Assembly: GCF_042477335.2 (NCBI RefSeq)
Contig: NC_091255.1
Coordinates: 36,744,501-36,808,500 of the forward strand
Source: Ovis canadensis
Taxonomy: Eukaryota > Chordata > Mammalia > Artiodactyla > Bovidae
Direction: 5' to 3'
DNA: 64,000 nt
Both the position numbers and the translations under genes were made by a program. Positions 62,330-64,000 of this stretch are shown one piece after another; the stretch's first letter is position 1, and each line of letters opens with the position of its first letter. Under the pieces are notes generated by a model. It was given only the letters and a program-made list of their open reading frames with translations, made no database searches and was not told where the DNA came from.

Positions 62330-63525
62330 GAAATAATAAACAAGATTAGTGAAATGTACAGTATCATAAATAACAGTAATGAAAAGAGAATAAAACAGGG
62401 AGTGGATGTGAAATTTGGGGGAGGGGCTGAAGTTTTAGATGGTGTGACCAGAGGAGCCTCAGTGAACAGTGGCTTCTGAGTGAAGGCTTAAAGGAAGTGA
62501 AGGATCGAGCCTTGTGGATACCTGCCGCGGGGCAGCCCCAGCTGGACACCCATCTCCAGCAGGCAGAACACGGTACTGTCGTCCCAAGCTGACCTTCAAG
62601 CCTCGAGGCCTTGTCAGCTGATTCTGTGGCATGCAGGGAGGCCAGTCTACTTCCCCCACTCCCTACCTGAGGGTTGGACCAGGCCCTTCGCAGACAGGAT
62701 GTGGTCTGCTGGCCAGATATGGCCTAGCCACCAGACCGTGGTTGGCTGGGCCACCTCTCTCACGCCCCACTTGTCCTCCAGCCGGCAGGTATGACTGGAC
62801 ATGGGATCCCTACAGCTTCCCCAGGAGCAGAATTCCAGGTAAGGAGGCTGGGGTCTCAGGGAGTGTGCCGCCCCAGGCCAGGCCTCTGTCTGGGTGCACG
62901 CAGAATGGGCTGGGGGTGCCGGGGGTCCTTGAGGACCTCTTAACTCCAAGCTTCTCAGGCAGATGGTGCAGTTCCTTTGTCTCTCCTGATACTTCTTTGG
63001 CCCCTCCCCCCACTCTCTATTCCCTAAAATGGACACTCAGATAAAGTGAGGGAGAGTGCATAACAGGCTGACTGTGCTTTAAAAAAAATACAGCTTTCAT
63101 TTTCAGCATTTTTTTTTCTGTAGCAAAATAGTGCAGGCACCCTTTAATTCCAGCTCTGAACCCCACTCCATTCTTGACCAGGCACCTCCCAATCCTTCCC
63201 CATCCTGATGCCCTCAAACTCTGCCCAGCCTCACTGCTAAGCCAATTTTCCCCTGAACTCCAGGCGCATCTGATTCAGGGATGGAGTGAGGCCTGAGATG
63301 CTCTATTGCCTGTACCACTGAGAAACAAAAGCCAATGTTCTTATGTTAGGGAACCACTGGCTGACACAACCCACCTTGGCTAGGCAGGATGAGAAGTGCT
63401 TGCCTAAGTGGTCTCATAGCAAGAGGCTCCAATAAAACTAACCGGGAGAATTCGGGAGAGGACCCACAACAGGGTGGAGACAACCAGCCTCCCAGAATCC
63501 TTTGCACTGGGGTCCATCTTGGCTG
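62330..63525. other. PIK3R6 intron sequence, no exon recognised
   Basis: I looked for the next upstream PIK3R6 exon (coding for the residues before [10 protein letters not shown]) and found none between 60173 and 64000. Unique-looking sequence. Confidence 0.45.
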
Positions 63526-63529
63526 AGAG

Positions 63530-63808
63530 ATGCGTGTGCCACCAGGAAGGACCCGAGTCAGACCATGGGCCAAGCAAGCTGACTGGCCAGAGGCAATGCC
63601 AAAACTAACCCCTCAGCACAAAACCTGAGACTGCGAGCCACATGGCAGAGCAGTCCTCCTGGGTTCCCTTACGCTACTGCTCTCCACCTGGCGCCTTCCC
63701 AATAGTCTCTTGCTTGGTAAGCATATGTGTCTCCTTGGACTACTCATTTCCCAGCGTTGGACAAGAGTCCACTCTTGGACCCTGGAAGGGATCCCGCTTC
63801 CTGCAACA
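63530..63808 (+). mobile_element. LTR-like fragment (endogenous retrovirus type)
   Basis: TTGGACAAGAGTCCACTCTT, GGACCCTGGAAGGGATCCCG and the terminal CTTCCTGCAACA recall the U5 end of ruminant class I ERV LTRs. No coding part is visible. Left end and family are uncertain. Confidence 0.4.
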
Positions 63809-64000
63809 CTGACGTAGCTGACATTGTTGTGTCAAAATGGCGACTTGACCACAGCCTGTTTGGTGGCCAGAAACCATCTGCAGAGTCGCAGGTGGCCGCA
63901 CGGGGGCGCCGGGTCAGCCCACGAGCTCTGGTCAGGAAGGCTGGTCAGAGTTCCCTCCTCTCTCCCCAGGAGCCACAGCCAAGTGCAGGGAGAGAGGACA

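Noticed and set aside
63240-63350. Possible MER5-type element (GCGCATCTGATTCAGGGATG)
   Set aside because: The match is short and lacks recognisable terminal inverted repeats, so I could not support it as a feature.

Overview
This window is mammalian nuclear DNA from a ruminant (pecoran artiodactyl: cattle, sheep, goat, deer or a relative). The evidence is the interspersed repeats. There is a long BovB (RTE-type) LINE at the left edge and further BovB tails, many Bov-tA/Bov-A SINEs ending in GAGTCGGACACGACTGA, and many older tRNA-Glu-derived cetartiodactyl SINEs (called CHR-type below) starting GGGAATTCCCTGGTGG or GGGCTTCCCTGGTGGC. All genes are spliced or single-copy vertebrate genes. There is no bacterial or viral gene organisation. 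I cannot tell which ruminant it is.

Three protein-coding genes are recognised, all on the minus strand, in the order known from human 17p13.1 (cattle chromosome 19 is the expected counterpart). (1) CCDC42, 3164-15436: seven coding exons that join with correct phases and consensus splice sites to 316 codons plus stop. (2) MFSD6L, 38034-39827: an intact 597-residue single-exon major-facilitator membrane protein with a CpG-rich promoter at about 39790-40090. (3) PIK3R6, 43349-60172: the last 12 coding exons, giving the C-terminal 539 residues of the p84/p87 PI3K-gamma adaptor. The N-terminal exons lie beyond the right edge. SPDYE4, which lies between CCDC42 and MFSD6L in human, was not recognised here.

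Layout. 1-2450: 5'-truncated, disabled BovB copy plus a Bov-tA. 2950-15440: CCDC42, with a 4.9-kb last intron full of L1, SINE and BovB pieces. 15440-17500: CCDC42 upstream region with a perfect X-box (RFX-type) motif and a GC-rich patch carrying a CTCF-like core. 17.5-38 kb: gene-poor, repeat-dense (L1, CHR-type SINEs, BovB tails, solo-LTR-like element). 38-40.1 kb: MFSD6L and its promoter. 40.1-43.3 kb: SINE-rich spacer. 43.3-60.2 kb: PIK3R6 exons, whose introns hold a 148-bp tandem duplication, a 39-bp minisatellite, a 21-base G run and CA-rich DNA. 60.2-64 kb: PIK3R6 intron with nested SINEs and an LTR-like piece at the right edge.

The genes do not form a pathway. CCDC42 is a sperm-tail/manchette coiled-coil protein, MFSD6L an orphan membrane protein, and PIK3R6 a regulator of PI3K-gamma downstream of G-protein-coupled receptors. 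I found no convincing new biological system. The most informative non-coding signals are the X-box upstream of CCDC42, four same-orientation CTCF-like cores, an E-box inverted repeat in the MFSD6L promoter, and the two PIK3R6 intronic tandem arrays.
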